Shown here: in pieces, positions 8,589-18,677 of the stretch
How positions within the stretch are numbered: the stretch's first letter is position 1
Layout: each line of letters starts with the position of its first letter
From: Synaphobranchus kaupii
Lineage: Eukaryota; Chordata; Actinopteri; Anguilliformes; Synaphobranchidae
DNA: 64,000 nt
Reading direction: 5' to 3'
Assembly (NCBI GenBank): GCA_029718625.1
Contig: CM056381.1
Span: 50,595,472 to 50,659,471, forward strand
Translations under genes and position numbers: made by a program
Notes under the pieces: generated by a model
Told to the model about the DNA's origin: nothing
Databases searched by the model: none
Seen by the model: the letters and a program-made list of their open reading frames with translations, nothing else

Positions 8589-10484
8589 CAGGGCCGGTCC
8601 TAAGCATAGGCGGTATAGGCGGTCGCCTAGGGCGCCATAACGCCAGGGGGCACCAAGCCAAGATTGTTTTATTTATTTTTTTGTGGGGGGGGGGATATAT
8701 TTATATATATATTTCATAGAATACAAAATATGAAAAAGTTGGACACCCCCCCCCCCTCCCTCCCAGATCCAAATTTGTCTGTTTTGAGAATTTGATAAAT
8801 AAAAGTTAGTGGCCCCCCTCCATCGTTTTTTGGTTTTGCCCAGCTGTTCTCACAGCAGCACTGTGATTGGAGGGCAGAGTCAGGGGATCCGTTTCGATTT
8901 CGAAATTAGAACGGTCGGTTTTCAACATGAAGATTCAACACCAAGACTTCTGGTGCTCAGGAGATAAAAAGAAAAAAGGAGTAGGAGGAAAATACAGAGG
9001 TAAGTCTAATGACTGTGTGTTTATTAACATTGATTCAATCAAAGGTATACAACTATCTAGCTAGCTAGGATGTAAGCTAACGGTACACTCAACTAACGGT
9101 AGGCTAGGCTACGATTCGTATCACGACACAGTGGTCACGGTACAGGGAGGAGGTAACGTTAGGCTCTTCAAAACCGGCTGCTGTTTTCGGTATGATTTTT
9201 CGTTACATGTTTTTTTTTTAAATCACTATATTTAAAAAAAGAAAAAAATATACTGTATATCAGAAGTCCAGATGTGGCTCATGGTGCAGTACAGACACGT
9301 CATGGGGTATAGGTATAAGTAGCGAACTACAGCGAGTAGATTTGTTTAAATTTTTTTTATTAAAAGCACAAACGTAATAATCACATTACCTTCATTAGGA
9401 AATAGAGTGATATCATATAACTGATATCGCGTCTTAACCCCCTTCCGCCGCATCATCTTACACGGGCGAAAGAAAAACTTGCTCATGATAAGGCCATTAT
9501 GTCGGCTCTTGACATGGATGAATTTGTAGCTAGCTATGTGTTTTACATTACAACACTTGTATATTACAACACTTTCTTTTTTAGTTCTGTGATTCACAAT
9601 CCTACCTTTAACTGTATGCACATTCCTGCATGCTACATGAGATCACAACATCAGTTTCTGTTTCCTTCCGCAGAAAACACGATATTATAGTTAGTGAAAA
9701 TACTGTATGTCCTAGAATGGGTGGTAAGTACATGAACAAATTCTAAAATACAAATGAAAATGATGAGCCAATTACAGTATCTTAGTTTCACATGTAAATA
9801 ATAAATAGCACAAAGAGACTGAAATGATGAAGGACTATAGCTCATCTTTAATATATATACTTGTTTCCATATAACATTAGATAATGATTTGCTATTATTG
9901 GGCATAAATAAAATTGTGCTCCTATAAGGGGGGGGGGGGGATTAAAAATTATGTTATCCACTAATGTACTGATTAGCCTACCATGGCTTTAGCTTTATAT
10001 GAAAGCATCTCAAATCTCGCCTATATAGCGGCTACATATATCTTCTCCGAAATGTTCATAAATAAAACATTTTATTTTAGAAAATGCCCTGTGTGAGGTT
10101 GTGTAGAAATGCAGGAAATTAGTTTTTAAAAATGCTCAAAATGTTCTGGGGGAGGACCCCCAGACCCCCCGCTACTTTGTTCCCCCCTTGTGCCCCACCA
10201 ACATCTCTTGATGACCCCCAATCAAAGCAGTCTACAAACAGCCCTGTATTTCAGTAATTTGGGGTGATATTTATTTCTCCCATAAGGATTCCTTGTTGTT
10301 CCTTGTTGACCATGTCCGAATCAGCGCACTTGCTTACTATTGATTGGTATTAAGTAGTATTGAGTAAAAAAAAGCTGTTAAGTACGCGACAATTCGGAAA
10401 ATTGAGTGCGAGGTGACAAGGGGTGGTGGGGGGCACCATCTACACATCTTGCCTAGGGCTACTAAAAGGCTAGGGCCGGCCCTG
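8589..10484. mobile_element. Non-autonomous hAT-superfamily DNA transposon, 1,896 bp
   Basis: The left end CAGGGCCGGTCCTA and the right end, read in reverse complement as CAGGGCCGGCCCTA, are 14-bp terminal inverted repeats with one mismatch. ACTCTCCA flanks both sides (8581-8588, 10485-10492), a perfect 8-bp target duplication as made by hAT transposases. No intact transposase is present. A 65-codon frame at 8867-9064 ends in a lysine-rich stretch before a good splice donor (AGAGGTAAGT) and may be a decayed first transposase exon; that is speculative. The interior is AT-rich with C- and G-runs. Confidence 0.88.
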
Positions 10485-10492
10485 ACTCTCCA

Positions 10493-11129
10493 TGCTGTAT
10501 GGTTGGTGTCTGCATTCATCCCCGTTCCCCAGTAGAGGTGCGCAACTTTCTCCCTTTAATTAATGAGACTGAATAGTTTGGCATGCTCGGCTTGTCTCGT
10601 CGGCTGGAAGAACAAATATTGGTATGTGTTAATTAAATCCCTGACTAGAGTCACTTCTATTTATATGCACAAAGTTATTTGTGAAATGCCCATGTAGTTG
10701 GCCAATGTTGATAATGCTCTATCCCAAAAGGGCTGGAGCACTGTACATTTAACTATAAGCAGTGGTTCTCTGCAAAATATATACTTTGTGTAGTTGCACA
10801 AAATGCATTACGCAGGAGAGGCTTAATAAATAATTGCCACCATAAATGGCCAGATACTGGTGTTTCTATCAACTGCGAGCTGTTGAATCACAAGTCAGGT
10901 AATAAAGGATAAGCACAGCACTCGTTAACAATCCAAACACATTCTTTGCTCTCCTCAGCCACCAGAGTTCAAAATTACCCGCACAATTTGATCCACCCCG
11001 CACAAATGGACTGTCCCAAATACTACGTAGCCCAAACGTACCCACTAGCAAGAGCCCACATGACCACAACGTAGGCATACGTACAGCCCAACGCAGCCCC
11101 TACGTAAAAAAGGGGTGGGTATACGCAGC
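10493..11129. other. Unassigned non-coding stretch
   Basis: No gene is recognised. 11092-11158 holds a short imperfect tandem duplication around CAGCCCCTACGT. Confidence 0.5.
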
Positions 11130-11335
11130 CCCTACGTCAAAAAGGTGTGGGTATACCAGAGGAGGATGGGTTCCCCCCTTGAGTCTGGTTCCTCCCAAGG
11201 TTTCTTCCTAGTTACACCAGGGAGTTTTTCCTTGCCACTGTTGCCTCTGGCTTGCTCTTGTGGGGGGTTTAGGCTGGATTTTGCTGTGAAGTGCATTGTG
11301 ACAACTAGTTGTTAAATGCGCTATATACCCATGAT
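11130..11335 (+). repeat. LINE/SINE 3'-end fragment
   Basis: The segment with GGTTTCTTCCTAGTTACACC, GGAGTTTTTCCTTGCCACTG, GGCTTGCTC and GCGCTATATACC resembles the shared 3' end of many fish L2-type LINE-derived repeats. No coding sequence remains. The assignment is from memory of the motif order. Confidence 0.5.
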
Positions 11336-11500
11336 GTAGTTGATTGATGGAAACCGTTTTCAGCTAATTCCATGCTGTCCCTTCTTTTGGACATACACAC
11401 ATTGCTAATGCTAGCACAACTCTAAGGTAACCGGTAGCATCCACTACCAAACACACTTAAACACTCCACAGTGCACCCAAAGCAAATAAAATATGACGAC
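11328..11500 (-). repeat. Dispersed repeat R1, inverted copy
   Basis: Reverse complement of the segment at 23569-23740 and 26766-26940. Shared landmarks are CATGATGTAGTTGATTGATG, GGACATACACAC, AGTGCACCCAAAGCAAATAA. There are three copies in the window, one inverted. Confidence 0.8.
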
Positions 11501-11586
11501 AGTCTATCGGGGTTATTTTGAGTGTTTATACCATCATTTTTGAAGTCAAACTATCGTTGAATCCTTTACTGTGCTGACCTATATTC

Positions 11587-11720
11587 TCTGTGGAAGTACA
11601 GCGGCGGAGCGAACGTGGCCATTGCAACTTGTTGCTCTTCTTTGTTGTTTTAGTCGACCAGTGCCGGCACTACATTCGTAGGTAACGTAAAATATCGCTC
11701 CGCCGCCATACTTCCACAGA
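11587..11720. repeat. Small inverted-repeat element (134 bp)
   Basis: 11587-11612 and 11695-11720 are 26-bp inverted repeats (TCTGTGGAAGTA..GCGGCGGAGCGA) with two mismatches around an 82-bp centre. It could be a very small MITE or an RNA hairpin. No coding content. Confidence 0.8.
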
Positions 11721-11861
11721 TCTCCTAAAAAGATTAAGCTTGGTAGCCTACTACTTACGTGATCTCCCATGTCGACTCACAGCCCAACAACAGTTTTTTG
11801 TCCAGGTCCCATTACGATTTGTTGAAATATTCCGACAACACCAGTAGTAACGTTAACACTT

Positions 11862-12078
11862 GCTAGCCAAACGACTCCCTGTTAGCCAAACGACTCCCTG
11901 TTAGCCAAACGACTCCCTGTGAGCCAAACGACTCCCTGTGAGCCAAACGACTCCCTGTTAGCCAAACGACTCCCTGTGAGCCAAACGACTCCCTGTGAGC
12001 CAAACGACTCCCTGTGAGCCAAACGACTCCCTGTTAGCCAAACAACTCCCTGTTAGCCAAATGACTCCCTGTGAGCCA
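11862..12078 (+). repeat. Minisatellite, 19-bp unit, about 11 copies
   Basis: The unit GTTAGCCAAACGACTCCCT alternates with a GTGAGCC variant. The array decays at its 3' end (AACAACTCCC, AATGACTCCC). Confidence 0.97.
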
Positions 12079-12346
12079 GCCCACTCGATCGGAACAATTG
12101 AAACACTCTTTGTGAAAAAAAATTCAGGTATGAAAATTAATCATTCAGAATGTGTCAGAATATTATTGGTATAATCAGTAATTACATAATCCTGGTAGGC
12201 ACTGTGCAGGGCGTAAGAGCAGGGAGATTGAGGGAGTGCCCCTCATCTTCCACCCAGGTATTCCTACAGATAAATGCATGAGGGGGAATGATGAGGCCTA
12301 AAAACAATATACAGTATGACCACTATTTGATTATACACAATGTACT
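12079..12346. other. Unassigned non-coding stretch
   Basis: AT-rich, with no gene or repeat recognised. Confidence 0.5.
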
Positions 12347-12353
12347 ATATATG

Positions 12354-12412
<59 letters not shown>
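12347..12412 (+). repeat. Compound TA/GT/TA microsatellite
   Basis: A run of GT dinucleotides of more than 30 bases flanked on both sides by TA repeats. Confidence 0.97.
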
Positions 12413-12654
12413 CACTACAGACCACTGTATGGCCAGGGTGCAGAAATAAAGGCTGTGTCCTGACTTTATGTAAGGGTGTTGTTCTGTGCCAGGCAGTGCC
12501 TTGATCGGCTTACGACACACTTACATAAAGATGATATACTGTACAGGGAGGTCTGGGCCAGTTTGCAACACAGGTCTAATATTCCTCTCAAAACCAGAAC
12601 CACCGCACACACCTATATACTCACACACAGGCCTCTGACCATCAAGGACACACG

Positions 12655-12667
12655 GGCAGACACACAC

Positions 12668-12716
<49 letters not shown>
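12655..12716 (+). repeat. (CA)n microsatellite
   Basis: An almost pure CA run of about 60 bases. A second, shorter CA run is at 13040-13070. Confidence 0.97.
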
Positions 12717-13456
12717 GGAATAAGGGGCCCAGCCATACTTTTAATTGCTTCTGGAAGGATCTGAGCGAGAGAAAGACTCCCTCAGCCTTCCAGAGAGTTC
12801 CGCCTAGCTTACCATGCTGAAGTGTCAAAAACAGCATATATATTCACGCAGATGTGCTCATTATTTTACAAAGGACCATTTAGTTACCTAAGACTAGGCG
12901 CTGCCTAATCTAGATGGAGTGTCAAAATGAAATATATTCACAAGTATGCGCTCATTTTCTTACAAAGGTCCATTCAGAGGCATTACATAGGTGTTCTCAG
13001 CTTTAAAACAGAGGGACACTGACACGCACATAGGCAAAAACATACACACACACACACACACACACACACTTCTTTAATTCTAATGCTTCTGGCCGCTGAC
13101 CTCTCGACCTCCAGGAGGCCCAGCTTGGTTCTTATCTAATATGTTCAAATAGTGGAGAGGAAAAGTTTTAAAATGTGTGTGTGTGTGAACATTCAAGGAT
13201 TATAATACTACAAAAGAATCTTGCATATTATAGAGAAAATGTTGGCTTGTATTCTGTAATGCATCCACACGTACACAGTGGTCTGTGGAAATAAAGCTTA
13301 CAGTTAGTCTTGAGTTTGTCAGATTGAGGGGAATGATAAGTATTCACTTTTATCTGTGAAGGCAACAGAGCTATTCAGTGTGTCCTCACAGTAGTGGACT
13401 GCCTGATGTTCTTTTCACAGTCTGATTGCTGATTGCCACCATAGGCTGTATGTAAA
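12717..13456. other. Unassigned non-coding stretch
   Basis: No gene. Two short related segments near 12845-12870 and 12945-12975 (TATATTCAC, GTGCTCATT/GCGCTCATT, ACAAAGG) suggest an old local duplication. Confidence 0.5.
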
Positions 13457-15238
13457 TGGGTCAATGACAAATAAGGTTTTCAAAATGAAAAAAAAATAAA
13501 ATACTGACCAAAATTGATTTTAAATACATTCTTAATTCCACAAGAATGTATCCTGTGTATTTATATTTGTTTCATAGCTTTTAAGGTGATATAAATACAT
13601 TTTTAAACAAGATTTCAGATTTTACCACCCAGAAATGTCAGGTGGTGCGACCATATAGGAATTTTGAATAATACACTTTTAATGCATTTACCACTACTGA
13701 AAACCTGCAAATATGAATCATTGTAGTGTGTAAATACACATCACATGGTAAATTCCACTTTAATTTCTTTATTTATGGCAGTTTTATTCATTTATAGAAA
13801 CGGCCACTTCTTTTTGTTTTCAAACACCTTATTTTTCATAGAGAGAAAGAAAACAAAAATTCTAACAGGAAAAATTATTTGTATACATTATTTAAAGATT
13901 TTCCGTTATATTTCTGATTTAATTTTGCAGACTGCAATGGGAATGGATACATTTAAATGTAAATTTGCTGGTCGCACCACCTGACCATGACCAGTCGCGC
14001 CACCTGACATTGTGCTCAATAACGATTGATATTCACTAAATAAAAAGAAGGATATGTAAATGCATTTTACTCTGGTTTCATTTGGCTTTTATTTGAAACC
14101 TGAGCATTTTATACTGGAATTTAATTATACAATTACATTTCATTCAGGCCAGCAACAGTGGTAATGTCAATAAGATAACATTTGCTCAATGCTTTAAAAA
14201 TAAAACTGAAACATGAAGTCTCAAGGAACACATTTCAATAATGAAATGCAACTGGATAATTTTTTAAACTATCTCTATGCCATGCTGTTTTTTCTTTGCT
14301 TGATAATGGCATCTACAAAAACTTAAAAGGTACAATATGCAACTTTGAGTATCAATTTTGGTTATGTAGTCCTATATTCTTCAAGAGTAGGACTTTATCA
14401 CCTTTAAACAACTTAATATCATACAGAAAGATGTATAAATTTAAGAAAATGTATTTAATATCTTCAAACATATTAATTAACATCACTTTTTTCAATTGGT
14501 TTAACTGTGATTCTAGTCGCGCCACCTGACATATTGGTCGCACCACCTGACTTCAAACCTAACAGGAATGAACTTGAACACCTATATATATTTTTGTCCT
14601 TGAACTCAAGGTTATACATATATTTTTTCAATCAAATACACATTTTCTGAATAAAAACTCATTTTCATAGTTTTCCAGGGGTCATACCACCTGACATGGT
14701 AAGTTGAACCAACCTCACCATTACTCAAAAACGTCAAATTATGTAATATTTGTGGGAGAGTTCTAACCTTGTTACTGCATGACAGGGGTCCTGTGGGGTG
14801 TTCTGTGTGATGTCACACCCTGTTGCATCGTTTTCTTAAAGGCACAGTACATAAAATGATGTTTTTATGTTGGTCGCCCCCCCTGACATTTGGAGAAGTG
14901 AATTTCTCAGACAAAGGTTTTTTAAGTAATAGAATAGTTTTGAAATAGGACTGTTAAACTACTTTCCATCATTTATAAGCAATCTAACATAAAATCATGC
15001 CAAACTATTTGATTAGGAATTTTATTGAGAAAATTATCCTTTTTATTGCAGTTTTGTTCTCTGTATATATGTTCGGACGGTCGCACCACCTGACATTTTG
15101 GGACTTTAGAACACCAAAACTCGAAATATAAATTGAATTTCAATAAATTTGATATATAACATGTTTTTTTTTTATTGTTTTGTTTTTAGGAAAGTAATTA
15201 ATTCGGACACAAAAAAATCACGTCATGTCATTGACCCA
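13457..15238. mobile_element. Unclassified non-autonomous DNA transposon with internal repeated motif
   Basis: TGGGTCAATGACA at 13457-13469 is repeated in inverse orientation at 15226-15238; CTGTATGT just outside is also inverted, so the true ends may lie slightly further out. The interior is AT-rich and lacks a credible transposase. It carries the motif GGTCGCACCACCTGACA, exact or near-exact, at about 13636 (minus), 13970, 13993, 14515, 14535, 14679, 14872 and 15079. Superfamily is unknown. Confidence 0.65.
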
Positions 15239-16012
15239 CATACAGTAACTATAATGTAACACAAATTCTATTTATTATATCTTGCGTACACTGTTGGGTC
15301 GATATGAACAGGTAAAAGTTTGCATAACAAGTAAATTATATCAGAGGTTCTCTCAAAAATGGTAGATGAAAATGAACCGCAATTTAATCTGGTCCACAGT
15401 TAGTCGCTTTAATTTTACTTTACTGTTCACATATGCTGTAGTAACACTTCCCTAACTAACCCCAAAGAACGCATCAAGTGCTTTCTGGCACTGAAGGGGA
15501 AAACTAGTACTTTGTACGATAATTGTGTCAAGTGCTTTCTAGATTTGTCATAGGAGTATTGAAATTACATTGATTAAAGGGGAAATGTGGTGAGCTGTAC
15601 TGAAAAACTGTGTTGCTAGTAATGTAATTCTGTCAGAATTATCTATTGCACAGTTACAATACACATTCCAGAGAGATTGGTTTGTGTTCCATAACCTGAA
15701 ACTCAGCTGTTGTTTGTGTCACTCAGACTATTGCTAATGCTACTAATACTGTGATCCATATTTTGCATTTCAAATATAGGAAATCAACTGCAGTCAATGC
15801 AGTCTCTGCATTATGTGTTTCATGTGCGTTAGTTCATTTGTAGTTTCTAAGTGTATTCATTTCTGTTACTTTATTGTACTTTTATTATTTTAACCTATTA
15901 GATCATTGTAATGATCACTTATTGAACTATTATCGTCAAACTATGGCCAGGCCATTTCCTATATAATGAAATCATAGCATTTCATCAAAGTCCAGTATGA
16001 ATAAATGCCAGG
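15239..16012. other. Unassigned AT-rich stretch
   Basis: No gene or repeat recognised. The phrase CAAGTGCTTTCT occurs at about 15475 and 15528, a small internal duplication. Confidence 0.5.
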
Positions 16013-16291
16013 TGTAATGCCTAATTAAAACCAGCAGAGGCCGATGTTGAGCCATGAAAAGGAAGAGGGGCACAGGGACCCCTGGTGTAGGATATCAGAG
16101 GAAAGGACCAGCCCCTGTGGGAGGAGGCAAGGTTAAGCCTCCAATAGGTGGAGTTAAAGACAGGATATAAGGCCTAGGGGACTGGGCGGGGCTGTTACGA
16201 ATGCTGAGAGTGAATGTGTATTAGTTTGGGCAGACCAGCCCGGGGTTTTTTGTATGTCATTATTGAATCATATACAATAAAACCGATTGCA
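16013..16291 (+). repeat. Possible solo LTR or LTR fragment
   Basis: Starts TGTAATG and ends ATTGCA, with a TATA-like GATATAAGG near 16165, a G/C-rich start region and ACAATAAAACC (poly(A) signal) near 16274. This is the layout of a short LTR. No target duplication is evident and no partner LTR is in the window. Confidence 0.35.
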
Positions 16292-16300
16292 TCAGACTCA

Positions 16301-16564
16301 TCAGAAGATCATGGTTGTTTTTCCTGAAGAAACACTCAACGGTGTGGAAGAAACTCCCCAGTACATCTGGCCTGGACTGGGGTCAGGTTTTATTCCACAC
16401 CTTCTCTTGGCAAGTTTAGCCGGGTCGAACGAGAGCTTAGGTCTGCCTTCACATTTCACTTGGGTCTTCTCTACAAAAGGCATGCATTGAAACACCAACC
16501 CGTCTCGAAGACGATCAACAATGTCTCCCATTTTGTCCATGTTAACTACAGTGGCACTGGCCAT
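16301..16564 (-). CDS. Hypothetical 87-residue ORF
   Basis: Starts MASATVVNMDKMGDIVDRL and ends KTTMIF. It contains the polar segment VKCEGRPKLSFDPAKLAKRR. The amino-acid composition looks more protein-like than most frames here, but I recognise no family. It could be a single exon, a small gene or a transposon-encoded fragment. The ATG is the first on this strand and no splice partners were found. Its stop lies about 10 bp from the possible LTR end at 16291. Confidence 0.25.
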   Translation of the reverse strand: MASATVVNMDKMGDIVDRLRDGLVFQCMPFVEKTQVKCEGRPKLSFDPAKLAKRRCGIKPDPSPGQMYWGVSSTPLSVSSGKTTMIF

Positions 16565-16920
16565 GACAGCTGAATGAAATGCTTAACTGACTAAGATACC
16601 AAAAAAGCAAGCCCACAAGTGAAAAATGCTAAATAAATGACACAATTCACTCCACACTTTCTCTGAATGCTGAAAAAAAGAGAAAAATCAAAACGCACAC
16701 AGTCACTGTAGATATAGCTAGCTACAGAGCTCTCCATATTTACATGAGTGTCAAGTAACTTCTTTGGTTGAATTTGTCTTAACTGGGTGGGAGGGGTGAA
16801 TCAAACAGACACGATATTGCTCAATCAAATTAGTGGCACAAATTAATCTAGTTCGCTTTCGTCCTCGTAGTCACTCACTGACGAGCGATAATTCGCTAAA
16901 AACAACTAGAAATCACCTGG
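16565..16920. other. Unassigned non-coding stretch
   Basis: No gene recognised. It could hold the promoter of the minus-strand ORF at 16301-16564, but no clear motif is visible. Confidence 0.4.
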
Positions 16921-17290
16921 GCCGTGTCCGAATCAGCACTCTTCCACACTGTTGAGTAGCCTTGGTGAGTACACTGGGGCCGTGTCCGAATCAGCACTCT
17001 TCCACACTGTTGAGTAGCCTTGGTGAGTACACTGGGGCCGTGTCCGAATCAGCACTCTTCCACACTGTTGAGTAGCCTTGGTGAGTACACTGGGGCCGTG
17101 TCTGAATCAGCACTCTTCCACACTGTTGAGTAGCCATGGTGAGTACACTGGGGCCGTGTCCGAATCAGCACTCTTCCACACTGTTGAGTAGCCTTGGTGA
17201 GTACACTGGGGCCGTGTCCGAATCAGCACTCTTCCACACTGTTGAGTAGCCTTGGTGAGTACACTGGGGCCGTGTCCGAATCAGCACTCT
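16921..17290 (+). repeat. Tandem array, 58-bp unit, 6.4 copies, of a transposon end
   Basis: Units start at 16921, 16979, 17037, 17095, 17153, 17211 and 17269 with GCCGTGTCCGAATCAG, nearly identical. The same phrase, in the other orientation, marks element ends near 38660, 40730 and 59180, so this is a terminal repeat multiplied in tandem. The last copy is cut after ATCAGCACTC, where Tc1 sequence begins. Confidence 0.93.
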
Positions 17291-18025
17291 GATCCAATAC
17301 GGAGGTGCCAGGGAGATCTGTAAGGTGGATGGTAACATTGACAGTGCCAAATATCAACAGATTCTTGCCTCCCAGTACATTCCCAACTACAAGAGGGGTC
17401 AGATTTTTCAACAGGATGGAGCTCCTTGCCATACCTCAGGTTCCACTATGAAGTTTCTCAGGGGGAAGAAGATCAAGGTCCTTCAGGGATGGCCAGCACA
17501 GTCTCCAGATATGAATAGTATTGAGCATATCTGGGGAAGAATGAAGGAGGAAGCTTGGAGGACCAAGTCGAAGAACTTGGAGGAGCTTTGGGATGCCTGC
17601 AAGGTGGCCTTCCATGCCATCCCCGACGACTTCATCAACAAGCTCTACGACTAAAACCGGATGGCAACTGTTCTGCAGGCCAAAGGAACCCATACAAGAT
17701 ATTAATTTCTTAACTTATAGTCCATGATGAAATACTAGACTGATTTTTCATTTGGTATTTTATTAACTTTTTGAGAAAGATAAAATTTATTGATTATAAT
17801 TTGATTTGCGACAAGACTTTTGTCCAGGTAGAAACTGACTTGTTCATCATTATCAAGCAATTAACCTTATAAGCATCTATTAAATTTGTGTTTTGCTAGT
17901 ATCTAAATAAACTTTAGACACTTATGATTAATTTGTGTTGTTTCCTAACTGTATTAGCTAATTAAGAGTTGGGTAATTAGCAATTGTCACTTTTGTCCAT
18001 GCGACAAGACTTTTGGCCGGGACTG
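17291..18025 (+). mobile_element. 3' half of a Tc1-like transposon
   Basis: The transposase C-terminus is followed by about 370 bp of AT-rich DNA and a terminal repeat ending CTTTTGGCCGGGACTG at 18025, with TA next. GCGACAAGACTTTTG at the end also occurs as a subterminal direct repeat near 17809, as in Tc1 elements with paired transposase sites. The 5' half and left terminus are missing, replaced by the 58-bp array. Confidence 0.9.
17292..17654 (+). pseudogene. Tc1 transposase C-terminal fragment (DDE_3)
   Basis: The open frame runs from the junction at about 17292 to TAA at 17652-17654. The second catalytic Asp is in FQQDGAPCHTS and the third acidic residue in SPDMNSIEHIWGRMK, the spacing of Tc1 D,D34E enzymes. 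The N-terminal paired-like DNA-binding domain and the first Asp are absent, so it cannot act on its own. The surviving part has no stop, which suggests a fairly recent element. Confidence 0.9.
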
Positions 18026-18026
18026 T

Positions 18027-18152
18027 ATACATACACCAATAGGGCATGGCAGTGTGTAATGCAGGGTATGATGTGATTGGTGCAGACTGTGGAACAGTGT
18101 GGCGGGGTGGATATCTTCATCTCCAACGCTGCAGTGAATCCTTTTGTTGGGA
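18027..18152 (+). pseudogene. Copied DHRS4 coding exon 3 fragment with flanking intron
   Basis: Matches 61926-62051 over 126 bp with one difference (G at 18106, T at 62005; both give Gly). It carries about 60 bp of the upstream intron, the acceptor and the first part of the exon (TVEQCGGVDIFISNAAVNP), then breaks off where the 51-bp array starts. Retained intron sequence means a DNA-level copy rather than a retrocopy. The Tc1 end directly adjoins its left edge. No other DHRS4 exon was seen nearby, so it is not a functional gene. Confidence 0.92.
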
Positions 18153-18677
18153 GGGTGCTCAGTCCATCTATAGCTGCCGCTCCGGGCAGCTGCTTCTGGA
18201 GGAGGGTGCTCAGTCCATCTATAGCAGCTGCTTCTGGAGGAGGGTGCTCAGTCCATCTATAGCTGCCGCTCCGGGCACCTGCTTCTGGAGGAGGGTGCTC
18301 AGTCCATCTATAGCTGCCGCTCCGGGCAGCTGCTTCTGGAGGAGGGTTCTCAGTCCATCTATAGCTGCCGCTCCGGGCAGCTGCTTCTGGAGGAGGGTGC
18401 CCAGTCCATCTATAGCTGCCGCTCCGGGCAGCTGCTTCTGGAGGAGGGTGCTCAGTCCATCTATAGCAGCTGCTTCTGGAGGAGGGTGCTCAGTCCATCT
18501 ATAGCTGCCGCTCCGGGCACCTGCTTCTGGAGGAGGGTGCTCAGTCCATCTATAGCTGCCGCTCCGGGCAGCTGCTTCTGGAGGAGGGTTCTCAGTCCAT
18601 CTATAGCTGCCGCTCCGGGCAGCTGCTTCTGGAGGAGGGTGCCCAGTCCATCTATAGCTGCCGCTCCGGGCAGCTGC
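18153..18677 (+). repeat. Minisatellite, 51-bp unit with shorter 36-37 bp variants
   Basis: About 11 units containing CTGCTTCTGGAGGAGGGTGC and CAGTCCATCTATAGC. A short unit missing the GCCGCTCCGGG part occurs near 18200 and 18445, and the following block of units repeats, so a higher-order duplication of about 250 bp is present. The open frame here follows from the 51-bp (17-codon) length. Confidence 0.95.
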
